Part shown: piece by piece, positions 24,973 through 33,821 of the stretch
Numbering within the stretch: position 1 is the first letter of the stretch
How the letters are laid out: each line of letters begins with the position of its first letter
From: Mesorhizobium sp.
Lineage (GTDB): Bacteria; Pseudomonadota; Alphaproteobacteria; Rhizobiales; Rhizobiaceae
Assembly: GCA_004017535.1 (NCBI GenBank)
Contig: SAJS01000008.1
Coordinates: 186,001 to 250,000 of the forward strand
DNA: 64,000 nucleotides
Direction of reading: 5' to 3'
The notes under the pieces: generated by a model
Databases searched by the model: none
Told to the model about the DNA's origin: nothing
Seen by the model: the letters and a program-made list of their open reading frames with translations, nothing else
Program-made: the position numbers and the translations under genes

Positions 24973-25695
24973 CTAGCCCGCGCTATTCTGCGGGTAGCAG
25001 ATGATCGACAAATACCGCATCGGCAGTTGCGTCAGCTCTTCCGGGCCGTGCGGCGCGTCGGCGTCGAAGAACAGGCTGTCGCCCGGCTTCATCGGATAGA
25101 GATTGTTGCCGTGCCGGTAAACCACCTCGCCTTCGAGCATGTAGAGGAATTCCATGCCCGCATGCTGGAAGGTCGGGAACACGTCCGAATTCTCTGTCAG
25201 CGTGATGAGATAGGGCTCGACGACGACGCCGCTGGTGTTGGCGCCGATATGTCCCAGCAGATTGTACTGGTGGCCGGCGCGCGTGCCGCGCCGCTCGACA
25301 TCGACGCCTTCGCCCGCCTTGACGAAGACGGCGCTGTGCTCTTCCTCGAAGCGGCGGAAGAAGGCGGTCACCGGAACGCCCAGCGCCCGCGACAGCGCCT
25401 GCAATGTCGTCAGCGACGGCGAGGTGATGCCGTTCTCGATCTTCGACAGCATGCCGAGCGAGATGTCGGTGGCCGCGGCAAGATCGGCGACGGTGATGCC
25501 GAGCTTCTTGCGGAAGGCCCGCACCTCATGGCCGATCGCCACTTCGAGCACCTTTTCGCGCGTGTCGCGGATGGCGTGCGGGTTCTGCGTCAGCGGCGCT
25601 CGGATCGAGCGTCCGTCGGCCGAAACGCGTTTCGGCGGCGCCTTGTCCTTGGTGACCGCAGCGGCGGGCATTGTTTTGGAAGTCTTGGTTGCCAT
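24973..25695 (-). CDS. XRE-family regulator with C-terminal cupin, probable regulator of the island
   Basis: A 240-residue regulator. A helix-turn-helix of the XRE type (VRAFRKKLGITVADLAAATD, then SLGMLSKIENGITSPSLTTL) spans about residues 55-110. A C-terminal cupin (about 165-235) has GMEFLYMLEGEVVYRHGNNL and PGDSLFFDADAPHGPEEL, suited to binding a small effector. The first 40 residues are basic and probably disordered. It sits between dmmDABC and tmm, and its own upstream region contains the GAGTGAA half-site found at other island promoters. Control of the island by a methylamine-type ligand is inferred. Confidence 0.85.
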   Translation of the reverse strand: MATKTSKTMPAAAVTKDKAPPKRVSADGRSIRAPLTQNPHAIRDTREKVLEVAIGHEVRAFRKKLGITVADLAAATDISLGMLSKIENGITSPSLTTLQALSRALGVPVTAFFRRFEEEHSAVFVKAGEGVDVERRGTRAGHQYNLLGHIGANTSGVVVEPYLITLTENSDVFPTFQHAGMEFLYMLEGEVVYRHGNNLYPMKPGDSLFFDADAPHGPEELTQLPMRYLSIICYPQNSAG

Positions 25696-25720
25696 GTCAC
25701 CCCCGAATCCGCGGATTTAT

Positions 25721-25735
25721 TTCACTCTAGGTGAA
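25721..25735. promoter_or_regulatory. TTCAC-TCTAG-GTGAA dyad ahead of the XRE-cupin gene
   Basis: TTCACTCTAGGTGAA is a 15-bp inverted repeat 26 bp upstream of the regulator start. On the regulator strand it includes AGAGTGAAAT, the same half-site as at 20727 and 25899. An autoregulatory operator is plausible. Confidence 0.5.
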
Positions 25736-25900
25736 CATATGCGGTGGCGATACAGGAGCGCAACCGCGAGGGCAAGCTAACCGATGTCGCGGCAATTCTT
25801 TATGGCGGTTTCCATTTTCCGCCGAAATCCGTTTGCCGCAAAGCCCTTGCCCCCAGATGCCAGTTGACAGCACCGAAGACCCAATTACTGTCACTGTGAG

Positions 25901-25914
25901 TGAAATTTGTTTCG
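25901..25914. promoter_or_regulatory. Candidate operator upstream of tmm
   Basis: GAGTGAAATTTGTTTCG (25898-25914) matches the site at 20728-20744 over GAGTGAAATTT-N-TTTC. It lies 70 bp from the tmm start. The AT content is far above the neighbourhood, so chance cannot be excluded from one copy, but the match across two promoters is long. Confidence 0.5.
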
Positions 25915-25919
25915 TGAGA

Positions 25920-25943
25920 GCAATTCCAACCGTCCGGAATTGC
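25920..25943. repeat. Shortened palindromic repeat in the tmm leader
   Basis: GCAATTCC-AACCGTCC-GGAATTGC is an 8-bp stem with an 8-base loop. It is a deletion form of the 43-bp repeat seen at 1633, 44479 and 54620, having lost the interior segment. It lies between the candidate operator and the ribosome site of tmm. Confidence 0.75.
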
Positions 25944-25983
25944 GTCAAGAAAAAAGTCGAAATCAAAAATGAGGAGGCCCGCA

Positions 25984-27342
25984 ATGAAATCTCGTGTCGC
26001 CGTCATCGGAGCCGGACCGTCGGGCCTGGCCCAGCTCAGGGCCTTCAAGTCGGCCGCCGACAAGGGCGCCGAAATCCCGGAAATCGTCTGTTTCGAAAAG
26101 CAGAGCGACTGGGGCGGCCTGTGGAACTACACCTGGCGCACAGGCCTCGACGAGCATGGCGACCCGGTGCATGGCTCGATGTACCGCTATCTATGGTCGA
26201 ACGGCCCGAAGGAATGCCTCGAATTCGCTGACTACACTTTCGAGGAGCATTTCGGCCGGCCGATCGCCTCCTATCCGCCGCGCGCCGTTTTGTGGGACTA
26301 CATCAAGGGCCGCGTCGAAAAATCAGGTGTGCGCAAATGGGTGCGCTTCAACACACCGGTGCGCATGGTCACCTACTCCGACGAGACGAAGAAGTTCACC
26401 GTCACCGCGCATGACCGCACCAATGATGTCACCTACTCGGAAGAGTTCGACAATGTCGTCGTCGCCTCCGGCCATTTCTCCGTGCCCAACGTGCCCTATT
26501 TCGAGGGCTTTTCCACCTTCAACGGCCGCATCCTTCACAGCCACGACTTCCGCGATGCGATGGAGTTCAAGGGCAAGGACATCCTGATCATTGGCCGTTC
26601 CTATTCGGCCGAGGACATCGGTTCGCAGTGCTACAAATACGGCGCCAAATCGATCACCACCAGCTACCGTTCCAAGCCGATGGGCTTCAAATGGCCGGAC
26701 AACTGGAAGGAAGTACCGCTGCTGCAGAAGGTTGTCGGCAAGACGGCGCATTTCAAGGACGGCACTACCAAGGATGTCGACGCCATCATCCTGTGCACCG
26801 GCTATCTGCACTCCTTCCCCTTCCTTACCGACGACCTAAAGCTGAAGACCACCAACCGCATGTGGCCGCTGGGTCTCTACGAGGGCGTCGTCTGGGAGAA
26901 GAACCCGAAGCTGTTCTACATAGGCATGCAGGACCAGTTCTACACCTTCAACATGTTCGATGCGCAGGCCTGGTACGCCCGCGACGTCATCATGGGCCGC
27001 ATCAAGCTGCCGTCGGCCGAGGCGATGGCCGAGCACAGCGCCAAGTGGCGCGCCCGCGAAGAGACGCTGGAAGACGCCGAGCAGATGATCTGGTTCCAGG
27101 GCGACTACACCAAGGAGCTGATGGACCAGACCGATTATCCGGGCTTCGACGTCGAGGCGGTCAACCACACCTTCATGGAGTGGGAGCATCACAAGATGGA
27201 AAACATCATGACCTTCCGCGACAACGCTTATCGCTCGCTGATGACCGGCACCATGGCCCCGGTCCATCATACGCCGTGGCTGCAAGCGCTGGACGATTCG
27301 ATGGAGAGCTATCTCGAGGTGAAGGGCGTGGCGGCGGAGTAG
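25984..27342 (+). CDS. tmm: Trimethylamine monooxygenase (flavin-containing monooxygenase)
   Basis: A 452-residue bacterial FMO that oxidises TMA to TMAO with NADPH and oxygen. Motifs are the FAD-binding GAGPSG (residues 9-14), the FMO signature [11 protein letters not shown] (179-189, F-x-G-x3-H-x3-F), and the NADPH-binding [10 protein letters not shown] (204-213). [18 protein letters not shown] near residue 37 and [20 protein letters not shown] resemble characterised Tmm closely. GGAGG precedes the ATG at 25984. Related FMOs act on other amines, but the tdm and dmm genes nearby make TMA the natural substrate. Confidence 0.9.
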   Translation: MKSRVAVIGAGPSGLAQLRAFKSAADKGAEIPEIVCFEKQSDWGGLWNYTWRTGLDEHGDPVHGSMYRYLWSNGPKECLEFADYTFEEHFGRPIASYPPRAVLWDYIKGRVEKSGVRKWVRFNTPVRMVTYSDETKKFTVTAHDRTNDVTYSEEFDNVVVASGHFSVPNVPYFEGFSTFNGRILHSHDFRDAMEFKGKDILIIGRSYSAEDIGSQCYKYGAKSITTSYRSKPMGFKWPDNWKEVPLLQKVVGKTAHFKDGTTKDVDAIILCTGYLHSFPFLTDDLKLKTTNRMWPLGLYEGVVWEKNPKLFYIGMQDQFYTFNMFDAQAWYARDVIMGRIKLPSAEAMAEHSAKWRAREETLEDAEQMIWFQGDYTKELMDQTDYPGFDVEAVNHTFMEWEHHKMENIMTFRDNAYRSLMTGTMAPVHHTPWLQALDDSMESYLEVKGVAAE

Positions 27343-27401
27343 AACGGCGCGCCTCCGCCCAGATCAACAAGGTGGGGTGTCTCTCGGGACGTCCCATCGA
27401 T

Positions 27402-28166
27402 CTACCAGCACACGTACCCGCCATCGACGATCAGGTCGAGGCCGGTCACGAAGCTGGACGCACGGCTGGCCAGGAATACGGTCGGCCCGACCATTTCCTC
27501 CGGCGCCGCCATGCGGCCCATCGGCGTGTCGCGCTTGAAGATCTTTATCTCCTCCGCGACCTCCGACCGCTTGTTCATCGGCGTCAGCGTGTAGCCCGGG
27601 CTGACGACATTGACGCGCAGGCCGCGATCGGCCCACTCCATGGCGAGGCTCCTCGACATGTGGATGACGGCGGCTTTTGAGGAATTGTAATGCGCCTGCG
27701 TCAGCCCCCGGTTGACGATGGTGCCCGACATCGAGGCGATGTTGATGATCGAGCCCGCGCGCCGGGGAAGCATGACGCGCGACTCGGCCTGACAGGACAG
27801 GAACACGCCCGCGACATTGACCTCGTGCACCTTGCGCCATTTTTCCAGCGGCATGGTCTCGGCGGCTTCCGATCCGGCAATGCCGGCGTTGTTAACGGCA
27901 ACCGTCAGCGCGCCGAGTTCGGCTTCAACCCAATCGATCGCCGCAGCCAGGTCGGTCTCGGACGTCACGCTCCCCGTCAGCACCAGCGCCTTGCGGCCGA
28001 GCGCCTTGATCTTGTCGGCAGTCTGCTCCAGTCCGCCGTTCGAGGCATGACCGAAGCAGGCGACATCGGCGCCTGCCTCGGCAAGCCCGATCGCGATCGC
28101 CTGACCAATGCCGCTGCCGGCGCCCGTCACCAGCGCCACGCCGCCATCCAGTTTGAAAAGATCCAT
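27402..28166 (-). CDS. SDR-family oxidoreductase
   Basis: A 254-residue classical short-chain dehydrogenase. It has the cofactor motif TGAGSGIG (residues 14-21), NNAG, and the catalytic Tyr-x3-Lys in AHYNSSKAA with a serine block (IINIASMSGT) before it. DVACFGHA after beta-2 hints at NAD preference but is not conclusive. The start at 28166 is preceded by GGGAGG. It is convergent with tmm, separated by 59 bp. Its substrate is not known; sugar alcohols or polyols are typical of such sequences. Confidence 0.85.
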   Translation of the reverse strand: MDLFKLDGGVALVTGAGSGIGQAIAIGLAEAGADVACFGHASNGGLEQTADKIKALGRKALVLTGSVTSETDLAAAIDWVEAELGALTVAVNNAGIAGSEAAETMPLEKWRKVHEVNVAGVFLSCQAESRVMLPRRAGSIINIASMSGTIVNRGLTQAHYNSSKAAVIHMSRSLAMEWADRGLRVNVVSPGYTLTPMNKRSEVAEEIKIFKRDTPMGRMAAPEEMVGPTVFLASRASSFVTGLDLIVDGGYVCW

Positions 28167-28314
28167 CGTACCCTCCCTGATTGCGGGAGGGTATGCGCTG
28201 AGTGACGCCTCGATCAAGCGGTCTGATCTGGCCGGCCGGAGGCCTCGAGGTTCAAAAATAGCCGTCCGACGCCGCAGTCGCTTCCTTGGGGATCTCCGCG
28301 CCGTCTTAACAAAA

Positions 28315-28346
28315 CGGCGCCCTCGACGTGGGAGTCGAGGGCGCCG
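28315..28346 (-). terminator. Intrinsic terminator of the RND pump/adaptor operon
   Basis: CGGCGCCCTCGAC and GTCGAGGGCGCCG form a 13-bp perfect stem with a six-base loop. On the minus strand it is followed by TTTTGTT. It lies 26 bp beyond the adaptor stop at 28372. Confidence 0.85.
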
Positions 28347-28371
28347 TCGGACCGGAAACTGATGGGGGTTA

Positions 28372-29520
28372 TCAGCTGGCCGGTTTCGGTTGCGGCAAGG
28401 GAGAAACCGGCATTCCGGGTCCGATCTTCTGCAGATTGCCCGTGATCACCTGGTCGGTCTCGGAAATGCCGGAGGTCACGGAAATCAGGTCGCCGTCGGT
28501 CGGCCCAAGCGACACCAGCTTCTGATCGACGGTGTTGCCCTTGCCGATGACATAGAGGTACTTGCCGAGTTGGCTGGAACCGAGCGCCACCTGCGGCACC
28601 ATCAGCGTGTTGGGCTGTTCCTTCACATGCAGCCGCACCCGCACATATTGCCCGGGCAGCAGCGTGAACTTGGCGTTGCCGATCATGGCGCGCGCCGTGA
28701 TCGTGCCGGTCGAGTGGTCGATCGTGTTGTCGATGAAGGTCAGCTCACCCTTCTGGCTGGGCTTGGTCTCGCCGGGCAACAGCACGTCGACGGCGATCGG
28801 GCCATTGGCCTTCGCCTGCTCGATCTGCACCAGGTCGGTCTCGCTCGGGTTGAAGGTCACATAGATCGGGTCGAGCTGCACCAGCGTGTTCAGCACCGTG
28901 CCGGCGACGCTGACCAGCGTACCGACCGAGGCCTGATTGCGGCCGATGCGGCCCGAGAAGGGCGCCTTGATCTCGGCATAGCCGAGGTTGAGCTCGGCCG
29001 TCCGCACCGCCGCCTGGTCGACGGCAAGGGCGGCCTGGGCCGTGCGCAGATTGCTGGTGCGCTGGTCGAAGCTGTCCTTGTCGAGATAGCCGGCCTTGGC
29101 GAGGTCGGTGCCGCGGCCGAGATTGGACTTTGCATATTCGAGCGTCGCGGTATCGCGCTGCACCTGCGCCTTCGCCTGGTCGAGCGCGGCCTGATAGTCC
29201 TCCGGCGCGATCCGGTAGAGCAGGTCGCCCTGCTTGACGTCGCTACCGTCGGCCGCGGTCTGCTCCTGCAGATAGCCCGGCACGCGCGCCTGCAGGGTGA
29301 CGCTGCGGATCGACTCCACCCGCGCGGCGTAGTCGAGATAGATCGGCAGCGTCTTCTTCACGACATTCACCACCGGCACCGGCATGACGAAGGCAGCCGG
29401 GGCGGGGGCTGCGCCAGCCGTGCCGCCGCCGAGATAGCCCGGATTCAGCAGGTGGACGCTTGCAACCGACACTGCGCCCACCGCGACGGCGGCGCCTAAA
29501 GCGATTTTCCATCTACGCAT
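28372..29520 (-). CDS. RND efflux periplasmic adaptor (MexA/AcrA family)
   Basis: A 382-residue membrane fusion protein with an N-terminal hydrophobic segment (IALGAAVAVGAVSVASV) that is a signal/anchor. The lipoyl/barrel region is split around an alpha-helical hairpin. Landmarks are VPGYLQEQTAADGSDVKQGD, LNLGYAEIKAPFSGRIGRNQ and LLPGQYVRVRLHV. ATG 29520 has GGAGA upstream. It lies 14 bp after the pump gene, so in this operon the adaptor comes second, the reverse of the common adaptor-then-pump order. Confidence 0.9.
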   Translation of the reverse strand: MRRWKIALGAAVAVGAVSVASVHLLNPGYLGGGTAGAAPAPAAFVMPVPVVNVVKKTLPIYLDYAARVESIRSVTLQARVPGYLQEQTAADGSDVKQGDLLYRIAPEDYQAALDQAKAQVQRDTATLEYAKSNLGRGTDLAKAGYLDKDSFDQRTSNLRTAQAALAVDQAAVRTAELNLGYAEIKAPFSGRIGRNQASVGTLVSVAGTVLNTLVQLDPIYVTFNPSETDLVQIEQAKANGPIAVDVLLPGETKPSQKGELTFIDNTIDHSTGTITARAMIGNAKFTLLPGQYVRVRLHVKEQPNTLMVPQVALGSSQLGKYLYVIGKGNTVDQKLVSLGPTDGDLISVTSGISETDQVITGNLQKIGPGMPVSPLPQPKPAS

Positions 29521-29534
29521 TTTGGTCTCCAATC

Positions 29535-32500
29535 CTATTCGGCCGCCTGGGCGAGCGGCTGAAGCGCCGGCTTGGCGGTCGGTTCAATTTCCTTTGACTC
29601 AGGGGCGCCGTGATGTCCCTCGGCTGGTTCCTTTTCGCCGCGCTCGCGCAGCTGTTCGATCACCGCGTAGAAGACGGGCACGAAGACCAGCGACAGGATG
29701 GTCGCCGCCACCATGCCGCCGAAGACGGTGGTGCCGATCGACTGCCGGCTGGCGGCGCCCGCGCCGGTCGCGAACATCAGCGGCAGCACACCGAGGATGA
29801 AGGCGAAGGCGGTCATCAGGATCGGCCGCAGCCTCAGCCGCGCAGCCTCCATCGAGGCCTCGACGATGGTGAGGCCTTCCTCGCGCCGCCGCCTTGCGAA
29901 CTCGACGATCAGGATCGCGTTCTTGGCCGCCAGGCCGATCAGCATGACGAAACCGATCTGCGAGTAGACGTCGATCTGCATGCCGCGCAGCAAAAGCACC
30001 ACGAAGGCGCCGAACAGAGCCAGCGGCACGGCGAGCAGCACCATGAAGGGCATCGCCCAGCTTTCATACTGCGCCGCCAGGATCAGGAAGACGAAGACGA
30101 TCGCCAGCCCGAACACGACCGAGGCGATCGATCCGGCCTTGAGCTCCTGGAAAGTGATGCCGGTCCATTCATAACCGAAGTCGCGCGGCAGCACGTTGGC
30201 CGCCGCCCGTTCCATGGCCGCAACCGCCTGTCCGGACGAGAAGCCGGGGGCGGCGCCGCCATTGATCAGGGCCGAGGCATTGTTGTTGTAATGCGGCACG
30301 GTCTCGGGTCCGACGATCGGCACCAGCTTGCCCAGCGTGCTCAGCGGCACCATGCCGCCAGACGCGTTGCGCACATAGAGCCTGGAGATGTCGGTGGCAT
30401 CGGCGCGCGCGTCCTTATCGGCCTGGATGGTCACCCGGAAGGTGCGGCCGAACAGGTTGAAGTCGTTGACGTAGAGCGAGCCGAGATAGATTTGCAGCGT
30501 GTTGAAGACATCCGGCAGGTTGAGGCCGAGAAGCTTCGCCTTGCTGCGGTCGAGGTCGTAGTTGAACTGCGGCGTCGAGGTCGAGAAGGACGAGAACAGC
30601 TGCTGCGGGTTGAGCTCGGGCTGCTTGCGCGCCTCCGCGATCAGTGCCTGCGTGACATCGTTCAGCGCGGCGCTGCCCCGTCCCGACAGATCCTCCACCT
30701 GGAACTCGAAGCCGCCGGTGGTGCCGAGGCCCGGGATCGACGGCGGATCGAAGGACAGCGCGAAGGCTTCCGGAATCTGCAGCAGCTTGTTGCGCACATC
30801 GGCGACAAGCTTCGAGGCGCTCTGGTCTGGTCCGCGCTCGTCCCAGGGCTTCAGGATGGCGAACTCCACCGCCGAGTTCGACTGCGCGGCGCTGGTGAGG
30901 AAGTTCAGGCCGCTGATCGAGCCGACGATGTCGACGCCGGGCGTGTTCTGCAGGATGTCGCGCGCCTTCTGCGCCACCGCGTCGGTGCGTTCGAGCGAAG
31001 CGCCGTCCGGCAGCTGGATGACGACGAAGAAATAGCCCTGGTCCTCCACGGGGAGGAAGGTCGAGGGCAGTTTCTGCCAGACGAAATAGGTGGCGACGAG
31101 GCCGGCCGCGAACAGGCCGAGCATGATCCAGCGCAGCTTGATCAGGATGCGCACGCCGTGGGCATAGGCATGGGACAGCCAGTCGAAGCCGGCGTTGAAC
31201 CAGCGGAACAGCACGAACTGCGTCTCGCCGCGATGGCGCAGGAAGGCGGCGCTTAGGGCCGGGGAGAGCGTCAGCGAGTTGAAGGCCGAGATGCCGACCG
31301 AGATCGCCACGGTGAGCGCGAACTGGTTGTAGAGCCGGCCGGAGACGCCCGGAATGAAGGCGACCGGGACGAACACCGCCATCAGCACCGCCGTGGTGGC
31401 GATGATCGGTCCCGTTACTTCGGCCATTGCCGCGCGCGTCGCGGCAAGCGGCTTGAGCCCGGCCTCCAACTGTCGTTCAACATTTTCGACGACGACGATA
31501 GCATCGTCGACGACAAGGCCGATCGCCAGCACCATGCCGAGCAGCGAGAGCATGTTGAGCGAGAAGCCCAGCATATACATGATCGCCAGCGTCGCGATCA
31601 GCGACACGGGGATGGCGATGGTCGGGATGATGGTGGTGCGCCAGCTCTGCAGGAAGATGAACACCACCGCCACGACCAGCACCAGCGCTTCGCCGAGCGT
31701 GATCAGCACGTCATGCATCGAGGCCGACACGAAGCGCGTCGTGTCGTAATGCATGGCGTAGTGGACGCCCTTCGGGAAGCGCTGCGACAGCTCCTGCATC
31801 TTGTCCTTGACCCGCTGCTGCAGGTCGAGGGCGTTGGAGCCGGGCATCTGGTAGACGGCCAAAACCACCGTCGGGTCCTTGCCAAAGAAGGCGGATGACG
31901 AATATTGCAGCGCGCCGAGCTCGATGCGGGCGACGTCGCGCAGCCGCACAAGCGAGCCGTTCTGGGAGTTGGCGCGCACGACGATGTCGCCGAATTCCTT
32001 GGGGTCGCTGAGGCGGCCGACCGCGTTGACCTGCATCTCGAAGGCGGTGCCGGCCGGCGCCGGCGACTGACCGATCTTGCCGGCCGCGACTTGCACGTTC
32101 TGCTCGGCGATGGCGTTCTGGACGTCGACGGCGGTGATGCCGAGATTGGCGAGCTTGTCTGGGTCGAGCCAGACGCGCATCGAATAGCGGCGCTCGCCGA
32201 AGATCTGCACGTCGCCCACGCCCGGCAGGCGCTTCAGCGGATCGACGACCTGCAGATAGGCGAGGTTGCTCAGCGCCACCGGATCGACCGAGCCGTCCGG
32301 CGAGGTGAGGTCGACGATCAGCACGAAATTGGGGTTCTGCTTCTTGATCGTCACGCCGCCCTGGTTGACGATGGCCGGCAGGGAGGACGCCGCCTGGCTG
32401 ACGCGATTCTGCACGTCGACGGCCGCCGTGCTCAGCGGATATCCGACATCGAAGGTGATGGTGATGGTAGACGAGCCGTCATTCGAGCTCGTCGACGACA

Positions 32501-32732
32501 TGTAGGTCATGCCTTGCACGCCGTTGATCTGCTGCTCGAGCGGCGTGGTGACCGTATCGGCCACGACCTGCGCGCTGGCGCCGGGATAATGGGCGCTGAC
32601 CACGACCTGCGGCGGTGTGATGTCGGGGAACTGCGAGACCGGCAACAGGAAATAGGCGATCGCGCCGGCGAGCACCATGATGATGGCGATCGCCGACGCA
32701 AAGATCGGGCGGTGGACGAAGAAGTTTACCAT
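29535..32732 (-). CDS. RND multidrug efflux permease (HAE1 family, AcrB/MexB-like)
   Basis: A 1,065-residue inner-membrane proton/drug antiporter. Visible family motifs are FVHRPIFASAIAIIMVLAG at the N-terminus, AQVVADTVTTPLEQQINGV, the TM4 proton-relay segment GLVVDDAIVVVENVER, and KNAILIVEFARRRREEGL in the second repeat. Its start overlaps the small 79-residue gene upstream by seven bases. With the adaptor at 28372 and an outer-membrane channel elsewhere, it would expel hydrophobic drugs, bile salts or plant compounds. The divergent TetR gene is the likely regulator. Confidence 0.93.
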   Translation of the reverse strand: MVNFFVHRPIFASAIAIIMVLAGAIAYFLLPVSQFPDITPPQVVVSAHYPGASAQVVADTVTTPLEQQINGVQGMTYMSSTSSNDGSSTITITFDVGYPLSTAAVDVQNRVSQAASSLPAIVNQGGVTIKKQNPNFVLIVDLTSPDGSVDPVALSNLAYLQVVDPLKRLPGVGDVQIFGERRYSMRVWLDPDKLANLGITAVDVQNAIAEQNVQVAAGKIGQSPAPAGTAFEMQVNAVGRLSDPKEFGDIVVRANSQNGSLVRLRDVARIELGALQYSSSAFFGKDPTVVLAVYQMPGSNALDLQQRVKDKMQELSQRFPKGVHYAMHYDTTRFVSASMHDVLITLGEALVLVVAVVFIFLQSWRTTIIPTIAIPVSLIATLAIMYMLGFSLNMLSLLGMVLAIGLVVDDAIVVVENVERQLEAGLKPLAATRAAMAEVTGPIIATTAVLMAVFVPVAFIPGVSGRLYNQFALTVAISVGISAFNSLTLSPALSAAFLRHRGETQFVLFRWFNAGFDWLSHAYAHGVRILIKLRWIMLGLFAAGLVATYFVWQKLPSTFLPVEDQGYFFVVIQLPDGASLERTDAVAQKARDILQNTPGVDIVGSISGLNFLTSAAQSNSAVEFAILKPWDERGPDQSASKLVADVRNKLLQIPEAFALSFDPPSIPGLGTTGGFEFQVEDLSGRGSAALNDVTQALIAEARKQPELNPQQLFSSFSTSTPQFNYDLDRSKAKLLGLNLPDVFNTLQIYLGSLYVNDFNLFGRTFRVTIQADKDARADATDISRLYVRNASGGMVPLSTLGKLVPIVGPETVPHYNNNASALINGGAAPGFSSGQAVAAMERAAANVLPRDFGYEWTGITFQELKAGSIASVVFGLAIVFVFLILAAQYESWAMPFMVLLAVPLALFGAFVVLLLRGMQIDVYSQIGFVMLIGLAAKNAILIVEFARRRREEGLTIVEASMEAARLRLRPILMTAFAFILGVLPLMFATGAGAASRQSIGTTVFGGMVAATILSLVFVPVFYAVIEQLRERGEKEPAEGHHGAPESKEIEPTAKPALQPLAQAAE

Positions 32733-32965
32733 GATGCGGATGCCTCGCCGAACGGCTTTGCGAAATGGCGCAGGCGCCGGGTCCGGCCGGAGCCGGAATC
32801 CTGCAGGAAGGATGGCGGGGCTTCATCGTCCGGCGCCTGTTCCGCCGCGCGCTGGCGCAGCAGCCGTTCGAAGGCCTTGGGGTCGATTCCGTCCGCCTTC
32901 ATCACCAGCCGGATCATCGGATCCCGGATGGCTTCGTCGATCGTCAGGTCTTTGCGCTTTTGCAT
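32726..32965 (-). CDS. 79-residue protein translationally coupled to the RND pump gene
   Basis: A small basic/acidic protein of unknown function, with RKDLTIDEAIRDPMIRLVMK and DGIDPKAFERLLRQRAAEQ. There is no membrane segment. The ATG at 32965 has AAGGAG eight bases upstream. Its stop overlaps the start of the RND pump, so they are co-translated. It is the first gene after the TetR-controlled promoter. Related small proteins occur in rhizobia as hypothetical proteins. A longer start at 33040 is possible but has no ribosome site. Confidence 0.75.
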   Translation of the reverse strand: MQKRKDLTIDEAIRDPMIRLVMKADGIDPKAFERLLRQRAAEQAPDDEAPPSFLQDSGSGRTRRLRHFAKPFGEASASW

Positions 32966-33117
32966 AGGAGCGGCTCCTTGCTCGATCCGCATCGATTGAT
33001 CACGGACCGCTTTTCTCTTTTTCACCGGCCGAAGCCGCATGACAGGCTGCTTTTTCGTCCTATCTCACTCTGGCAGGCTATCGGAGGGCCTTGTCGTTTG
33101 ACGGGGAGTGATATAGG

Positions 33118-33158
33118 TGTTACCAGTAAGTAACATCTAAAAGTTACAGACCGGTAAC
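33118..33158. promoter_or_regulatory. Tandem TetR-type operators, GTTAC-N6-GTAAC twice
   Basis: Two 16-bp palindromes, at 33119-33134 and 33143-33158, each read GTTAC-N6-GTAAC, with centres 24 bp apart. They lie in the 247-bp divergent region between the tetR gene (start 33213) and the RND operon (start 32965). Two full sites at this spacing fit two dimers, as seen for several multidrug-pump repressors. Confidence 0.8.
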
Positions 33159-33212
33159 ACCCTAGTCAAGAGGTGGCGACGGTTTTTTTGGAAACGACGA
33201 AAGGAGATCATC

Positions 33213-33794
33213 ATGAGTGACGGCGTCGCGGAGCGTTCCCGTCCCCGGGATCGAATCCTGGAGACGGCGCAGGACATGTTCCACAAGCACGGCATCAAGG
33301 GCGTTGGCGTCGACGCCATCACCGAGGCTGCCGGCACCAACAAGATGACGCTTTACCGCCATTTCGAGTCCAAGGACGAGCTGGTCGTGGAATGCCTGCG
33401 CGCCACGGCGGCGAAGGCTTCAAGGATCTGGGACGAGTTCGAGGCCAGGCATCCCGGCGACAAGCTCGCCCAGTTGCATGCCTGGGTCCAGAAGGCTTCG
33501 GAACTGCTCAGCGCCGACAGCCGCGGCTGCGACATGGCCAATGCGGCCGTCGAGCTCACCGAGACCGATCACCCGGCCAGGCGCGTCATCAAGGAGCTGA
33601 AGGAAGCCCAGCGCGAAAAGCTGGTTGCGCTTTGCCGCGATGCCGGCATCGGCCAGGCGGAACTGCTTGCCGACACGCTGTCGCTGCTGCTCGAAGGCGC
33701 CCGCGTCTCGATGCAGAGCGTCGGCGCCGAAGGCCCGAGCGCGCAATTCGTGCGCATGGCCGAGAGCCTGATTGCCTCGTTCCGGGCGCGCTGA
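33213..33794 (+). CDS. TetR/AcrR-family repressor of the RND pump
   Basis: A 193-residue TetR-family regulator. The N-terminal helix-turn-helix is in GVDAITEAAGTNKMTLYRHF (about residues 31-50) with ESKDELVVECL after it. The C-terminal ligand domain includes GCDMANAAVELTE. GAAAGGAG precedes the ATG. It is divergent from the RND operon and faces two GTTAC-N6-GTAAC operators, so it probably represses both itself and the pump until it binds a drug. Confidence 0.9.
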   Translation: MSDGVAERSRPRDRILETAQDMFHKHGIKGVGVDAITEAAGTNKMTLYRHFESKDELVVECLRATAAKASRIWDEFEARHPGDKLAQLHAWVQKASELLSADSRGCDMANAAVELTETDHPARRVIKELKEAQREKLVALCRDAGIGQAELLADTLSLLLEGARVSMQSVGAEGPSAQFVRMAESLIASFRAR

Positions 33795-33821
33795 GCGCGG
33801 CTTACGGAGACACTGCGGGGC

